DNA of 64,000 nucleotides from NCBI GenBank assembly GCA_945870225.1, contig CAMBRF010000012.1, forward strand, positions 1-64,000. The letters are read 5' to 3'. Under the pieces are notes generated by a model. The model was given only the letters and a program-made list of their open reading frames with translations. It searched no databases and was not told the DNA's origin. The stretch is from PVC group bacterium. Its GTDB lineage: Bacteria; Verrucomicrobiota; Kiritimatiellia; CAIKKV01; CAITUY01. This document shows, piece after piece, positions 45,311-53,718 of the stretch (position 1 is the stretch's first letter; each line of letters starts with the position of its first letter). Made by a program: the position numbers and the translations under genes.

Positions 45311-45812
45311 GCGGTGGTGGCTGGGAGTCCTGGGACTGATGACCGCCCTGACGGCGTCGACCGTGGCGGCGGCGTGGAAGACGGGCACCGTTCTACCCGA
45401 TCTCGCGGCCTGCAAACTGGAGGGACTTCTGCCCTCCACCTCGGGCAAGGTGGTACTACTGGACTTCTGGGCATCCTGGTGCGGCCCCTGCAAAGCATCC
45501 TTTCCGGCACTCGACGAAATTCAGAAACAATACGCCCAACAGGGTCTGGTCGTCCTCGCCGTCAATCTTGACGATAAGCAGGAAACCATGCAGGCCTTTC
45601 TCAAGGAACACCCCGTGTCTTTTTCCGTGGTTCGTGATGCCGCGCATAAGCTTGTGGAACAGGCCGACGTAAAATCCATGCCGTCCTCATTCGTGATCGA
45701 CCGTTTTGGCAAGGTGCGCTTCGCCCACTCCGGGTTCCACGGTGACAAGACCGTGGCTGAATACAAGAGGCAAATAGAAAGCCTCCTTCAGGAAAAGGGA
45801 AAGGGACCATAA
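45288..45812 (+). CDS. TlpA-like secreted thioredoxin-fold protein
   Basis: 174 residues: signal peptide or N-terminal anchor (MTMRSKTRRWWLGVLGLMTA), then a thioredoxin fold with the active site FWASWCGPCKASFP and the cis-Pro loop KSMPSSFVIDR. It is a periplasmic disulfide reductase or peroxiredoxin-like helper of TlpA/ResA type. GGAGG stands 5 nt before the ATG at 45288, which lies inside the apbE gene, and the stop overlaps the next gene. A role in keeping the Cys of the DUF4266 partner reduced is a fair inference. Confidence 0.92.
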   Translation: MTMRSKTRRWWLGVLGLMTALTASTVAAAWKTGTVLPDLAACKLEGLLPSTSGKVVLLDFWASWCGPCKASFPALDEIQKQYAQQGLVVLAVNLDDKQETMQAFLKEHPVSFSVVRDAAHKLVEQADVKSMPSSFVIDRFGKVRFAHSGFHGDKTVAEYKRQIESLLQEKGKGP

Positions 45813-46027
45813 TGAAAATACTCCTCGTGACAATGCTTGCCAGCCTGCCCCTGTTAATTGCGGGTTGCACAACCGTTCAACCCTGGGAACGGGGCACCTT
45901 GTCCGACTACACCATGCGACCGGATCGTGACCCCATGCAGGATTCCCTGCACGAGCACGTCCACTTCACGCGGGAGGCCGCAGCAGGCGGACGCGGCGTG
46001 GGCGGTGGCGGGTGCGGATGCAATTAA
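45812..46027 (+). CDS. DUF4266 small lipoprotein with a C-terminal GGGGCGCN motif
   Basis: 71 residues. A signal peptide ends in lipobox LLIAGC, so Cys18 should be lipidated. The body has RDPMQDSLHEHVHFTREA with His residues, and the protein ends in GRGVGGGGCGCN, a striking conserved tail with two Cys. The TAATG overlap couples it to the thioredoxin gene. The tail could bind metal or be chemically modified. Function of the family is not known to me. Confidence 0.88.
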   Translation: MKILLVTMLASLPLLIAGCTTVQPWERGTLSDYTMRPDRDPMQDSLHEHVHFTREAAAGGRGVGGGGCGCN

Positions 46028-46120
46028 CCCCTATTGTTGTCGCATTCCCAGATCGGCGCCCCCCCTGCACTCCATAATTGCCGATCAAAGGTCCAGTCAT
46101 GTAGGATGGGCGGCACAACC

Positions 46121-47614
46121 ATGATGTACCAACTTGTCATCTTAAACGGCGAACGGCGCGGTGAACGAATCAGTGTGGTCCGTGAGCCCATGATCATCGG
46201 CCGCGCTGAAACCTGCGCCATCAGGTTCAACGACCCTGAAATCGCCCTGGCTCACGCCGAAATCTCACAAAAACCCGAGGGCTTGTTTATTCGCGACCTC
46301 GGGTCAGCAAACCGCCTGACGATCAACAACCGGGCGGTCCGGGAAATCCACCCCCAACATGGCGACGTGATCGAAGTCGGCCAAACCCGTTTCATGGTGC
46401 AGTTTCACGATCGAACCGAGATCGAGAGCGGGGAAGAGGACGATAAGCTCCAACTTTACAAACGCTGGCTGACGAGGGGCGGCGTTCTGCTTGTTGGAGT
46501 CGGCTTGCTGTATGCCATGATGCAATGCCGCCCCACCCTCCCGCCCCAGCCACCCCTCCCGCCCAAACCACCCCGTCCTGTCCCGTCCAACCCAGCCCGG
46601 ACGAATGCAACGTTCCGGACCCATGCGCGGGTTCCCCAACCCGAAGTCGCCCCAGCCCCCTCCCCGTCCGCTACCGCGGTTGAACCGGAAGCGCCTGAAT
46701 CGGCACGCCCCGCCGCGGCAACCCCGCCAAGCCATGATACCCCCCTTCCTTCCGCGCCCATCGAGGTATCTGAGATCGCCATCCGGGAGGCAAACGAGCC
46801 CTCCACAGCAAGCCCGGCCGCACCCAAAATGACCGCCGACACGACCATCCTCCTCGCTCAACAGGAACTGCAGGAGGCGGAAAAAGCCCTGCTCGGATCC
46901 AAGGTCAGGGATATGATGGAGGAAGCGCAAAATCTGGCCAGCAACAAAGGCCCCGCGGCCGCCGAGCAGGTTCTGGCCGTGATCGAAACGCTCCAGCCTG
47001 ATTATCTGGAGGCCTCTGCAGCCCGTGCTGCCATGCTCGAGGAACAAGGCAAGCTCGACCCCGCCCTGACGATTTGGGATCGGCTGCGCCAACGCGCCGC
47101 CCCCAACTCCCCCCTTGCGGTGCAAGCCGAGGGGAAATTACAAAAACTCGCGCGCGCCAAAAATCAACTGGTCTTCCCTTTTGTCGGACGAATCAAAATT
47201 GCCGGGGTCACCCTCAACAAACCCTCCCTAGGTGACCCTTCCCTCGAGGGGCGAGTCCTGAGCCTCCGCCTGATCGCTACGGAATTGCAGCCGGAAATCG
47301 ACCCTGATGCCGTCCGCCTTGAAATCCGTTTCTACGATCAGGAGGCCCAAACCGGCCGGATTGTCCCCTCCGCCGCCAGGACGTCCATCGTGCCGCTGGC
47401 GATCCCGGGCCCGTGGCGGGCGACCGAGGAAAGATCCCTGGAAGCCTCCTGCCCGGCATCGGCATTCGGCACCACCAACGCACCCGCCGCCCGGTCTTAC
47501 GGCTACGTCATCCGCGTCCGCTATTATGGCGCGCTGCAGGATGAGCGATCCCAGCCCGGGGATTTACCCGCAACCGAGCCGCCCGCCGAACCACCCCTTT
47601 CCAATAAATCCTAA
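46121..47614 (+). CDS. FHA-domain membrane protein with a Pro-rich linker and TPR-like region
   Basis: About 497 residues. The N-terminal FHA domain (residues about 5-85: IIGRAETCAIRFND, HAEISQKPEGLFIRDLGSAN) reads phosphothreonine. A membrane helix (about 107-123) is followed by an extracytoplasmic Pro-rich linker (for example PPQPPLPPKPPRP), a helical segment and a C-terminal beta-rich domain. It may link phospho-signalling to the envelope. The start is uncertain among 46106, 46121 and 46124. It follows the DUF4266 gene by 93 bp and is coupled to the GT2 gene downstream. Confidence 0.82.
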   Translation: MMYQLVILNGERRGERISVVREPMIIGRAETCAIRFNDPEIALAHAEISQKPEGLFIRDLGSANRLTINNRAVREIHPQHGDVIEVGQTRFMVQFHDRTEIESGEEDDKLQLYKRWLTRGGVLLVGVGLLYAMMQCRPTLPPQPPLPPKPPRPVPSNPARTNATFRTHARVPQPEVAPAPSPSATAVEPEAPESARPAAATPPSHDTPLPSAPIEVSEIAIREANEPSTASPAAPKMTADTTILLAQQELQEAEKALLGSKVRDMMEEAQNLASNKGPAAAEQVLAVIETLQPDYLEASAARAAMLEEQGKLDPALTIWDRLRQRAAPNSPLAVQAEGKLQKLARAKNQLVFPFVGRIKIAGVTLNKPSLGDPSLEGRVLSLRLIATELQPEIDPDAVRLEIRFYDQEAQTGRIVPSAARTSIVPLAIPGPWRATEERSLEASCPASAFGTTNAPAARSYGYVIRVRYYGALQDERSQPGDLPATEPPAEPPLSNKS

Positions 47615-47636
47615 TCGACCCAGAATCTCCGGAAAT

Positions 47637-48452
47637 ATGCCTATGCGGGAAAAAATCTCAGCCTGCGTCCTGACCTTCAACGAGGAACAGAAAATCGGCC
47701 GCTGCCTGGAAAGCCTCACCTGGTGCGACGAACTGATCGTGCTCGACAGTTTCAGCACGGACAAAACGGTGGAAATCTGCCGCCGCTACACGGACCAGGT
47801 CTATCAGCGAGAATGGCTGGGGTATGTCGGCCAGCGCAACACCGTGCGCGGATTCGCGCAACACCCCTGGGTCCTGTTCATGGATTCGGACGAGGAAATG
47901 TCCCCCGCCCTGCGGGATGAGATCCTGACGGTATTCGACTCCAGTCACGCCAATTATGTGGGTTACGAATTTCCGCGTCAGGTCTATTACCTCGGCCGCT
48001 GGATCCGGCATGGCGAATGGTATCCCGACGTCAAACTGCGCCTCTTCAAGAAGGACTTCGGCCGGACAGAGGGCGAGGAACCGCACGACAAGGTGATCGT
48101 GCGCGGCGCGGTCAAGCGCCTGAAAAACCCGATTTGGCATTATACTTATGACGATCTGGCGGACCACATTCACACCCTTAATCGTTTTTCTTCCATAACC
48201 GCCCAGCAACGGTTCGTGCAGGGTCGTCACTTTCACTGGACCGACATGCTGCTTCATCCTTTTTTCAGATTCATCAAGGGCTACATCCTCAAGCGCGGCT
48301 TTCTGGACGGTCGGCATGGGCTGGCGGTGGCGTTGATGGCCTCCTATGGCGCCTTTCTTAAATACGCCAAGCAGTGGGAACTCGTGCTCAAGCATAAGCG
48401 CCATTTTAAGGAAATGCCGGACCGTACCCAGATGAAACAAGGGTATCAGTAG
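47637..48452 (+). CDS. Glycosyltransferase family 2, WaaE/KdtX-like
   Basis: 271 residues. It begins MPMREKISACVLTFNEEQKI with the GT2 fold, then ELIVLDSFSTDKTVEIC and the DxD-like VLFMDSDEEMSP. RHGEWYPDVKLRLFKK, EEPHDKVIV and the C-terminal basic helices match the WaaE/KdtX branch that decorates the lipopolysaccharide core. GGAA lies 5 nt before the ATG at 47637. It is convergent with the second exosortase-family gene with a 2-bp gap. It likely adds a hexose to a lipid-bound core. Confidence 0.88.
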   Translation: MPMREKISACVLTFNEEQKIGRCLESLTWCDELIVLDSFSTDKTVEICRRYTDQVYQREWLGYVGQRNTVRGFAQHPWVLFMDSDEEMSPALRDEILTVFDSSHANYVGYEFPRQVYYLGRWIRHGEWYPDVKLRLFKKDFGRTEGEEPHDKVIVRGAVKRLKNPIWHYTYDDLADHIHTLNRFSSITAQQRFVQGRHFHWTDMLLHPFFRFIKGYILKRGFLDGRHGLAVALMASYGAFLKYAKQWELVLKHKRHFKEMPDRTQMKQGYQ

Positions 48453-48454
48453 CG

Positions 48455-49357
48455 TCAGGCGAACGGGGGCCGGACAGAGCCCCAGCGGACCGCCCCGCAT
48501 ACGGCCGTGAGGGCCAGCATGTACACCACGGTTCCCAGCCCCTCGTGAATCAGGCCGTAATCGAGGTCGGTCTGCAGTGTGGTCATCACAATCACGGCGA
48601 TCCGGACCACGTTGAATACAAATCCCAGCGCGAAGGCCAGTAACGTCAAGCCGGCCATCACCCCCCAGCGGAGACGGCGCCGTAATGCCAGAATGATCGT
48701 CAGAACCACCGAGGAGAGAATGATCCCGATCCCGTTGCATTCCGTGGCGACATCAAACACCCCGACTCCTTTTTCCGCCACCAGCACAATCTGGAAAGGG
48801 CTGCTCCGGGCCACGATATCAGTTTGGATATCCACCAGGGACAGCAGCCAGGAGGAGCCATGCGCGACCACCGTCCGCAGGGACTCATCCCACTGCGGAA
48901 CAAAGACCAGCATGGCAACCGCCGCACCCAGCCCGGCCAAAGCCGAAAAAAAAGGAAGCACACCCCGCCGCCCGAAACTAAATGAAATAAGCGCCCCCAG
49001 ATTCAGGCACAAGCCCAGAACAGCCAGGGGCCACAGGGAGGTGGCGGATGCCAGGATCAGAGCCAGACAGGAAAGAGCGAACAGCACCAGCCCGTGGAGA
49101 TTAATGCAGGGGGAAAAATGATTCGTCTTCCGCACCGTCACCAACGCATCCACAAAAGCGAACCCCAGCAGCAGAAAGGCGTTCAAGGCCTGCGTGGTCC
49201 GCGAACTCAACTCGATCACGCCCTCCACCAGCGGCGCGTAGGCGGTCACCGTCACCGCCAGAATGACCAACAGGAAAAGAATATCCTCACCCTGCCAGGC
49301 GGGACGCGCCGCAGACGGAGAGACCGTCTTATCATCCTCGGGGGAGTCTTCGCTCAT
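48455..49357 (-). CDS. Second exosortase/archaeosortase-family protein
   Basis: 300 residues with about eight membrane helices after a hydrophilic N terminus. The catalytic residues are Cys207 in FDVATECNGIGI, Arg252 in FNVVRIAVIV and His271 in LIHEGLGTVVYM. The ECNGIG motif differs from the ACSG motif of the exosortase at 8.8-12.8 kb, so the two belong to different subfamilies. No TPR or other fusion is present. It likely processes a different sorting signal or acts with the neighbouring GT2. Its last codon is 2 bp from the convergent GT2 stop. Confidence 0.8.
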   Translation of the reverse strand: MSEDSPEDDKTVSPSAARPAWQGEDILFLLVILAVTVTAYAPLVEGVIELSSRTTQALNAFLLLGFAFVDALVTVRKTNHFSPCINLHGLVLFALSCLALILASATSLWPLAVLGLCLNLGALISFSFGRRGVLPFFSALAGLGAAVAMLVFVPQWDESLRTVVAHGSSWLLSLVDIQTDIVARSSPFQIVLVAEKGVGVFDVATECNGIGIILSSVVLTIILALRRRLRWGVMAGLTLLAFALGFVFNVVRIAVIVMTTLQTDLDYGLIHEGLGTVVYMLALTAVCGAVRWGSVRPPFA

Positions 49358-49387
49358 GGTCCCATCTTGCCGACTGCCCTGCGGCCA

Positions 49388-50752
49388 TCAATTGCTTAAT
49401 CCCTGCAGCGGGGCGGGAATCCTTCCGCCGCGCCGCACGAACAGGGCACAGGAACTCGTATTGACCCGCATCACCGGCCCGCCACCCAGCAACCCGCCGA
49501 AATCGACAAAGTCACCCACCTTGCGACCCGGTGCGGGAATAATCCGGACCGCCGTGGTTTTCTTGTTGATCATGCCGATGGCGGCTTCATCGGCGATGAT
49601 GCCGCTTAAGGTTTCCGGGGTCGTGTCGCCCGGCACGATGATCATGTCGAGCCCCACCGAACACACCGCCGTCATGGCCTCCAATTTTTCAATGGTCAAA
49701 TAACCTTCCGCCGCCCGAAGCGCCATGGTGGCATCTTCGCTCACGGGGATGAACGCCCCGCTCATCCCGCCGGCATGACTGGTGGCCATCGCCCCGCCGC
49801 GTTTGACGGCATCGTTCAGCAGCGCCAGGGCCGCGGTTGTACCGGGTCCGCCCACGTGATCCAACCCCAACGCCTCCAGGATGTCCCCCACCGAATCACC
49901 CGGTGCCGGGGTGGGCGCCAGCGACAGGTCGATAATGTTGAACGGCACCCCCAGCTTGGCCGCGCACTTGCGACCCACCAGTTCACCGGCCCGCGTGATC
50001 TTGAACGCCACGCGCTTGATTTCCTCGGACACCGTCTGCAAATCCAGGTCCCGACCCAGCGCCTGCACAGCCGCCCGGATGGTGCCGGGCCCGGAAATCC
50101 CCACGGACAGGGAGCAATCGCCTTCACCCGCCCCGCAAAACGCCCCGGCCATGAAGGGGTTGTCCTCGACCGCGTTGCAGAAGACCACCAGCCGGGCACA
50201 GGCACTGCCGGCACTGTCCGCCGTGAGATCCGCCGCCTCCTTCATCGCCTGGCCCATCAGGGCTATGGCATCCATGTTGATGCCCGCCTTCGTCGTGCCG
50301 ACATTGACCGAGGCGCACAACCGCGAGGTCTCGGCCAGCGCCCGCGGAATGCAACGGATCAGCGTCGCACTGGCCCGGGACAGGTCCTTCTGCACCAGCG
50401 CCGAGAATCCACCGATAAAGTCGATTCCCAGCTCACGCGCCGCCCGGTCCAACGCCAGGGCGATTGGAACGTAATCGGTTGTGTCGCAGGCCGCCGCGAT
50501 CCACGAGACCGGCGTCACCGAGACCCGCTTGTTGATGATCGGAATGCCGTATTCCTGCGCCACTTCCTCAGCCACGGAGACCAGGCGTTCGGCCTGTCGC
50601 ATGACCTTGTCGCTGGCTTTTTGCGCCACGCGCTTGACGTCCGATCCGGCACAGTCGTGCAGGTCGATGCCCATCGTGACCGTTCGGATGTCCAGTTTCT
50701 GGGCGTGGATCATCCCCAGCGTTTCAAAGATTTCCTCGGAACCGATCGCCAT
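49388..50752 (-). CDS. PFL family protein (DUF711/UPF0210)
   Basis: 454 residues. The sequence matches the DUF711 family distantly related to pyruvate formate-lyase: [22 protein letters not shown], shortened, then [46 protein letters not shown] and the Gly-rich ending [15 protein letters not shown]. The pairing with a small ACT-domain gene 29 bp upstream is a well-known arrangement. The family has no assigned reaction that I know of. The length fits the family. Confidence 0.92.
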   Translation of the reverse strand: MAIGSEEIFETLGMIHAQKLDIRTVTMGIDLHDCAGSDVKRVAQKASDKVMRQAERLVSVAEEVAQEYGIPIINKRVSVTPVSWIAAACDTTDYVPIALALDRAARELGIDFIGGFSALVQKDLSRASATLIRCIPRALAETSRLCASVNVGTTKAGINMDAIALMGQAMKEAADLTADSAGSACARLVVFCNAVEDNPFMAGAFCGAGEGDCSLSVGISGPGTIRAAVQALGRDLDLQTVSEEIKRVAFKITRAGELVGRKCAAKLGVPFNIIDLSLAPTPAPGDSVGDILEALGLDHVGGPGTTAALALLNDAVKRGGAMATSHAGGMSGAFIPVSEDATMALRAAEGYLTIEKLEAMTAVCSVGLDMIIVPGDTTPETLSGIIADEAAIGMINKKTTAVRIIPAPGRKVGDFVDFGGLLGGGPVMRVNTSSCALFVRRGGRIPAPLQGLSN

Positions 50753-50781
50753 AGTCGCTCTCCCTCACTCCACTGCCGGAA

Positions 50782-51144
50782 TTATACCCGGTGCATCGCC
50801 CTGAAAATTTCCTCGTGCTGGACCACAATGGAAAGCCCTTCCTTTTGTCCGTGCCCTTCGAGTTCTTTCTTGAGATCGGCAAAAACACCGGAAATACCCT
50901 TGATATCCACCAGCATGACCATCGTAAAAAGGTCGCTCATGATGGTCTGGCTGACATCCAGGATGTTGGCCTGGCGCTGGGCCAGCACCGCCGTCACCCC
51001 GGCCATGATCCCTGACCGGTCGCGCCCGATGACCGCTATCACAATACGACTCTCCGCCGAGGCCCGCTGCCCCTCGGCCACCGCCTGGGCATGGGCCGCC
51101 ATCAGACGGATGTTTGGATTAAGCTTATCCCGCTTAGCACTCAT
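50782..51144 (-). CDS. ACT-domain protein (UPF0237 type)
   Basis: 120 residues with an ACT-like domain from about residue 30: SRIVIAVIGRDRSGIMAGV, then ILDVSQTIMSDLFTMVMLV. UPF0237 proteins pair with the PFL-type protein next door, and may sense an amino acid or small metabolite for it. The first about 28 residues (MSAKRDKLNPNIRLMAAHAQ) are an extra basic helix. AAGAAG precedes the ATG at 51144. It is the first gene of the pair. Confidence 0.88.
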   Translation of the reverse strand: MSAKRDKLNPNIRLMAAHAQAVAEGQRASAESRIVIAVIGRDRSGIMAGVTAVLAQRQANILDVSQTIMSDLFTMVMLVDIKGISGVFADLKKELEGHGQKEGLSIVVQHEEIFRAMHRV

Positions 51145-51210
51145 GTCTTCTTTTTCCCTCTTGATTCGTCCCGCCCTGGCGCGCCGGAGCCTCACGACAA
51201 CGTGCGCGGC

Positions 51211-52437
51211 TCACTCCATCAACCCCAGCATCATCGCCGCCATGCCGAGGAAAAACAACCCCAATAGCGTCTTGCTGACCGTCACATTCTTCCGACTCCA
51301 GGCCACCAGCGCCGGTGTGCGCAACCCGAAACAGGCCAGCGTCAGCAGGACCACCAGCGGCATCACAAATATAAGGTTATACAGGCCGAGATACACGGCA
51401 CTGCGTCCGATGCTCTGCCCGCTCTTGATCATCAGCACCAGCGCCGGCACATACACCTGCCCGGTGCAGACGCTCTCGAGGACCGTCACCACCACCCCGA
51501 TGCCAAGTCCGCCCAGCAACAAACTGCGCTCACGCAGACCCCTCTTCATCACCTCGTGAATCCGCCGCTGCAAGCCCTGCGGCAGGCTGAGTGTAATATC
51601 CGTGGCCTTCCCGGAGCGCCGGAACCGCAGGGCATCCCGGAAGGAGAGGACGGACAGCACGAGAAGAATCAGGACCAGAACCACGTCCAGCACCGTCTTC
51701 GCGGCCCTGAACCCGGACAGCAGGTACAAAACGCGCAGCAATCCGAACCCGATGGCCAGATACGTCACATAACACGCCACCACAAACGCGCCGCCCGCCA
51801 GCAGCATCTTGCGGAGGCCAACATGGGACCCCAGCAGGAGGCTCATGAAGAATACCAGAGTCGCCATGGCGCAGGGATTGATGCTGTCCACCAGGGCGGC
51901 CGACAGGACGCCCAGAAGGGTGAACCCGCGCACATGCTGTGCCAGAATCCCCTTTCCTATCGGCACCGGAACGCCGGCGTCATCACCGGGATCAGTATCG
52001 TCATAACGCCGGGCAATCGCACGATCCAGCGAGGCGAACAAGTCGGCCCGGATCCGGTCGAAACCCGCCAGCATCTCACGGTGATCGACCACCATGCACA
52101 CCGGCTCATTGACAGTCTGGCCCAGTTTCCGGCCATACGACACCAGCGCCAGATAGTTGGTTTCATTTTCAATGTCCCGCTGTTCAAGCCGGACATGATC
52201 CGAGAAGCGTCGTTCCATTTCGGGCAGCACCTCGCGCCTGACCCGCTCGCACTCACTGCAGCCCGTCTCAAAGAAGAACTCCACGGATACCGGGGCAAAC
52301 GCGGTCCCGTCCTCATCCCGTTCCGCAGCAACCGCCACCCCGCCGGTCAGGCCGAGAACGACCCAGACGGCCAAGAACACAACGCGCCTGAAAGGGGCGC
52401 CAAGACTGTGGCGTTTTAGGTTTATGATCAGTGTCAT
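51211..52437 (-). CDS. Thioredoxin-fold domain fused to a DsbD/CcdA-like membrane reductase
   Basis: 408 residues. A signal peptide is followed by a periplasmic thioredoxin-like domain with active site FFETGCSECERV. Then come six or more membrane helices with the DsbD/CcdA cysteine pair: Cys in SINPCAMATLVFF and in VLESVCTGQVYVPAL. It would carry electrons from cytoplasmic thioredoxin across the membrane to extracytoplasmic thiols. The gene starts 15 bp after the DUF1573 gene, suggesting that protein or a shared partner is a substrate. Confidence 0.88.
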   Translation of the reverse strand: MTLIINLKRHSLGAPFRRVVFLAVWVVLGLTGGVAVAAERDEDGTAFAPVSVEFFFETGCSECERVRREVLPEMERRFSDHVRLEQRDIENETNYLALVSYGRKLGQTVNEPVCMVVDHREMLAGFDRIRADLFASLDRAIARRYDDTDPGDDAGVPVPIGKGILAQHVRGFTLLGVLSAALVDSINPCAMATLVFFMSLLLGSHVGLRKMLLAGGAFVVACYVTYLAIGFGLLRVLYLLSGFRAAKTVLDVVLVLILLVLSVLSFRDALRFRRSGKATDITLSLPQGLQRRIHEVMKRGLRERSLLLGGLGIGVVVTVLESVCTGQVYVPALVLMIKSGQSIGRSAVYLGLYNLIFVMPLVVLLTLACFGLRTPALVAWSRKNVTVSKTLLGLFFLGMAAMMLGLME

Positions 52438-52451
52438 GCGCAGCCTGCGTC

Positions 52452-53495
52452 CTACGGGGCGGACGGAACCGGCGCGCCGGATCCCGCAATCACCCGCACG
52501 GGCACCAGCAGTTCCTTCATCGTCGCCACATCGGTCTCGATTCTCAAGGCCTTGCCATTCACGCCGCCCAGGTCACCCGCCGCCTTGATCTCGAGGCGAT
52601 GCCGATCGGGCGATAGCGTCACCACGGTACAGGTCAGCGCCGCGCCGGGTGAGTCCACCTTGATCACGTTGAAGGGTTTCGCGGCGGGTGAATAAACCCC
52701 CACATAGTATATCCGCATTCCGTTCGTAGGCCCCTGCACTAGGATCAAACTTGTCGGCGCCGCCACAACATCCGCCCCCACGAAAAGCGTCACAGGAATG
52801 TTCACTTCCGGCATAACCGGATGATCCGTTAAAACCCTTACGGCGGCCTGAGTGGTGCCGGCTTGTCTCGGTCCCAGGCTCCGGATAATAACACGGTAGC
52901 TCCGTCCTTCTTCCCGGGGCTCAACCGTGGCGATCAAGTCCTGGGAGGAGGCCTTCACCTCCTTGACTTTAAAGACCACACCGGTTCGCCCGGTCAGGAG
53001 GACTTCCCGTTCCGCCTCACCGTCGCGGGCCAGGGTCCCGAAATGGACGCCCGCCGGCATGACGTCAATGGGATTGACGACCACGCCCGTCATGGCCAGA
53101 CGAAGTCGCGGACTAAACGGATCATCCAACTCGACCGTGATGGTTTTCCGCTGTGTCCCTGTCCGTCCCTGCAGATTCAGACTGGCCGTAAGTTCAAGGG
53201 TTTGACCGGACAGGAGGAGGTTGGTTGCCATGGCGGTCGTGGTGCAGCCGCAGCTTGTGCGAACGTTCAGGATCCTGACCGTGTTCGTGCCGCGGTTCTG
53301 CAGGACAAAGGTATGCGCGATCACGGCGCCGGGGGGCACCTCGCGAAAATCAAACACAGGCTGATCACAACTCAACACGTTCCCGGTTGGCGCGACAATC
53401 GAAGATGCCGGTGCAGGCAGTCCTTCTCCGCCGAAGACCCCCTGCGCCACCAGACCGGCCAGCACGCACCATGCAAGCTTCCCCACCCTTTTCAT
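52452..53495 (-). CDS. DUF1573 secreted protein
   Basis: 347 residues: signal peptide (MKRVGKLAWCVLAGLVAQGV) and an Ig-like DUF1573 domain with the hallmark RILNVRTSCGCTTTAM. Further Ig-like beta domains follow. In many bacteria DUF1573 stands next to thiol-redox genes, and the TSCGC motif may be a redox or metal site. AAAGGAC lies before the ATG at 53495; an ATG at 53513 is also in frame. It is upstream of the DsbD-like gene in one unit. Confidence 0.88.
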   Translation of the reverse strand: MKRVGKLAWCVLAGLVAQGVFGGEGLPAPASSIVAPTGNVLSCDQPVFDFREVPPGAVIAHTFVLQNRGTNTVRILNVRTSCGCTTTAMATNLLLSGQTLELTASLNLQGRTGTQRKTITVELDDPFSPRLRLAMTGVVVNPIDVMPAGVHFGTLARDGEAEREVLLTGRTGVVFKVKEVKASSQDLIATVEPREEGRSYRVIIRSLGPRQAGTTQAAVRVLTDHPVMPEVNIPVTLFVGADVVAAPTSLILVQGPTNGMRIYYVGVYSPAAKPFNVIKVDSPGAALTCTVVTLSPDRHRLEIKAAGDLGGVNGKALRIETDVATMKELLVPVRVIAGSGAPVPSAP

Positions 53496-53718
53496 CGCCA
53501 AAGTCCTTTCCATGACAGTGATATCGTCACGTGAATGGGAATGCTATCAGACCCAGCCCTGAAGGTCCATGCCGGGGAACAGCACGAGGCGGAACGTCTC
53601 ATCTACCTTCTTACAACAGTCCAAACCGGAGGGCGTCACGGAATCGCTTGTCGAGCAAAGACGACTATCCTTGCGACAGCAGGAAGCACGAAAAACAAAT
53701 TAGAGGGTACATCAGGCA

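Noticed and set aside
49775-51559. 594-residue open frame on the plus strand
   Set aside because: Antisense to the well-supported PFL-family and ACT genes, running on into the DsbD-like gene, and lacking any recognisable domain.
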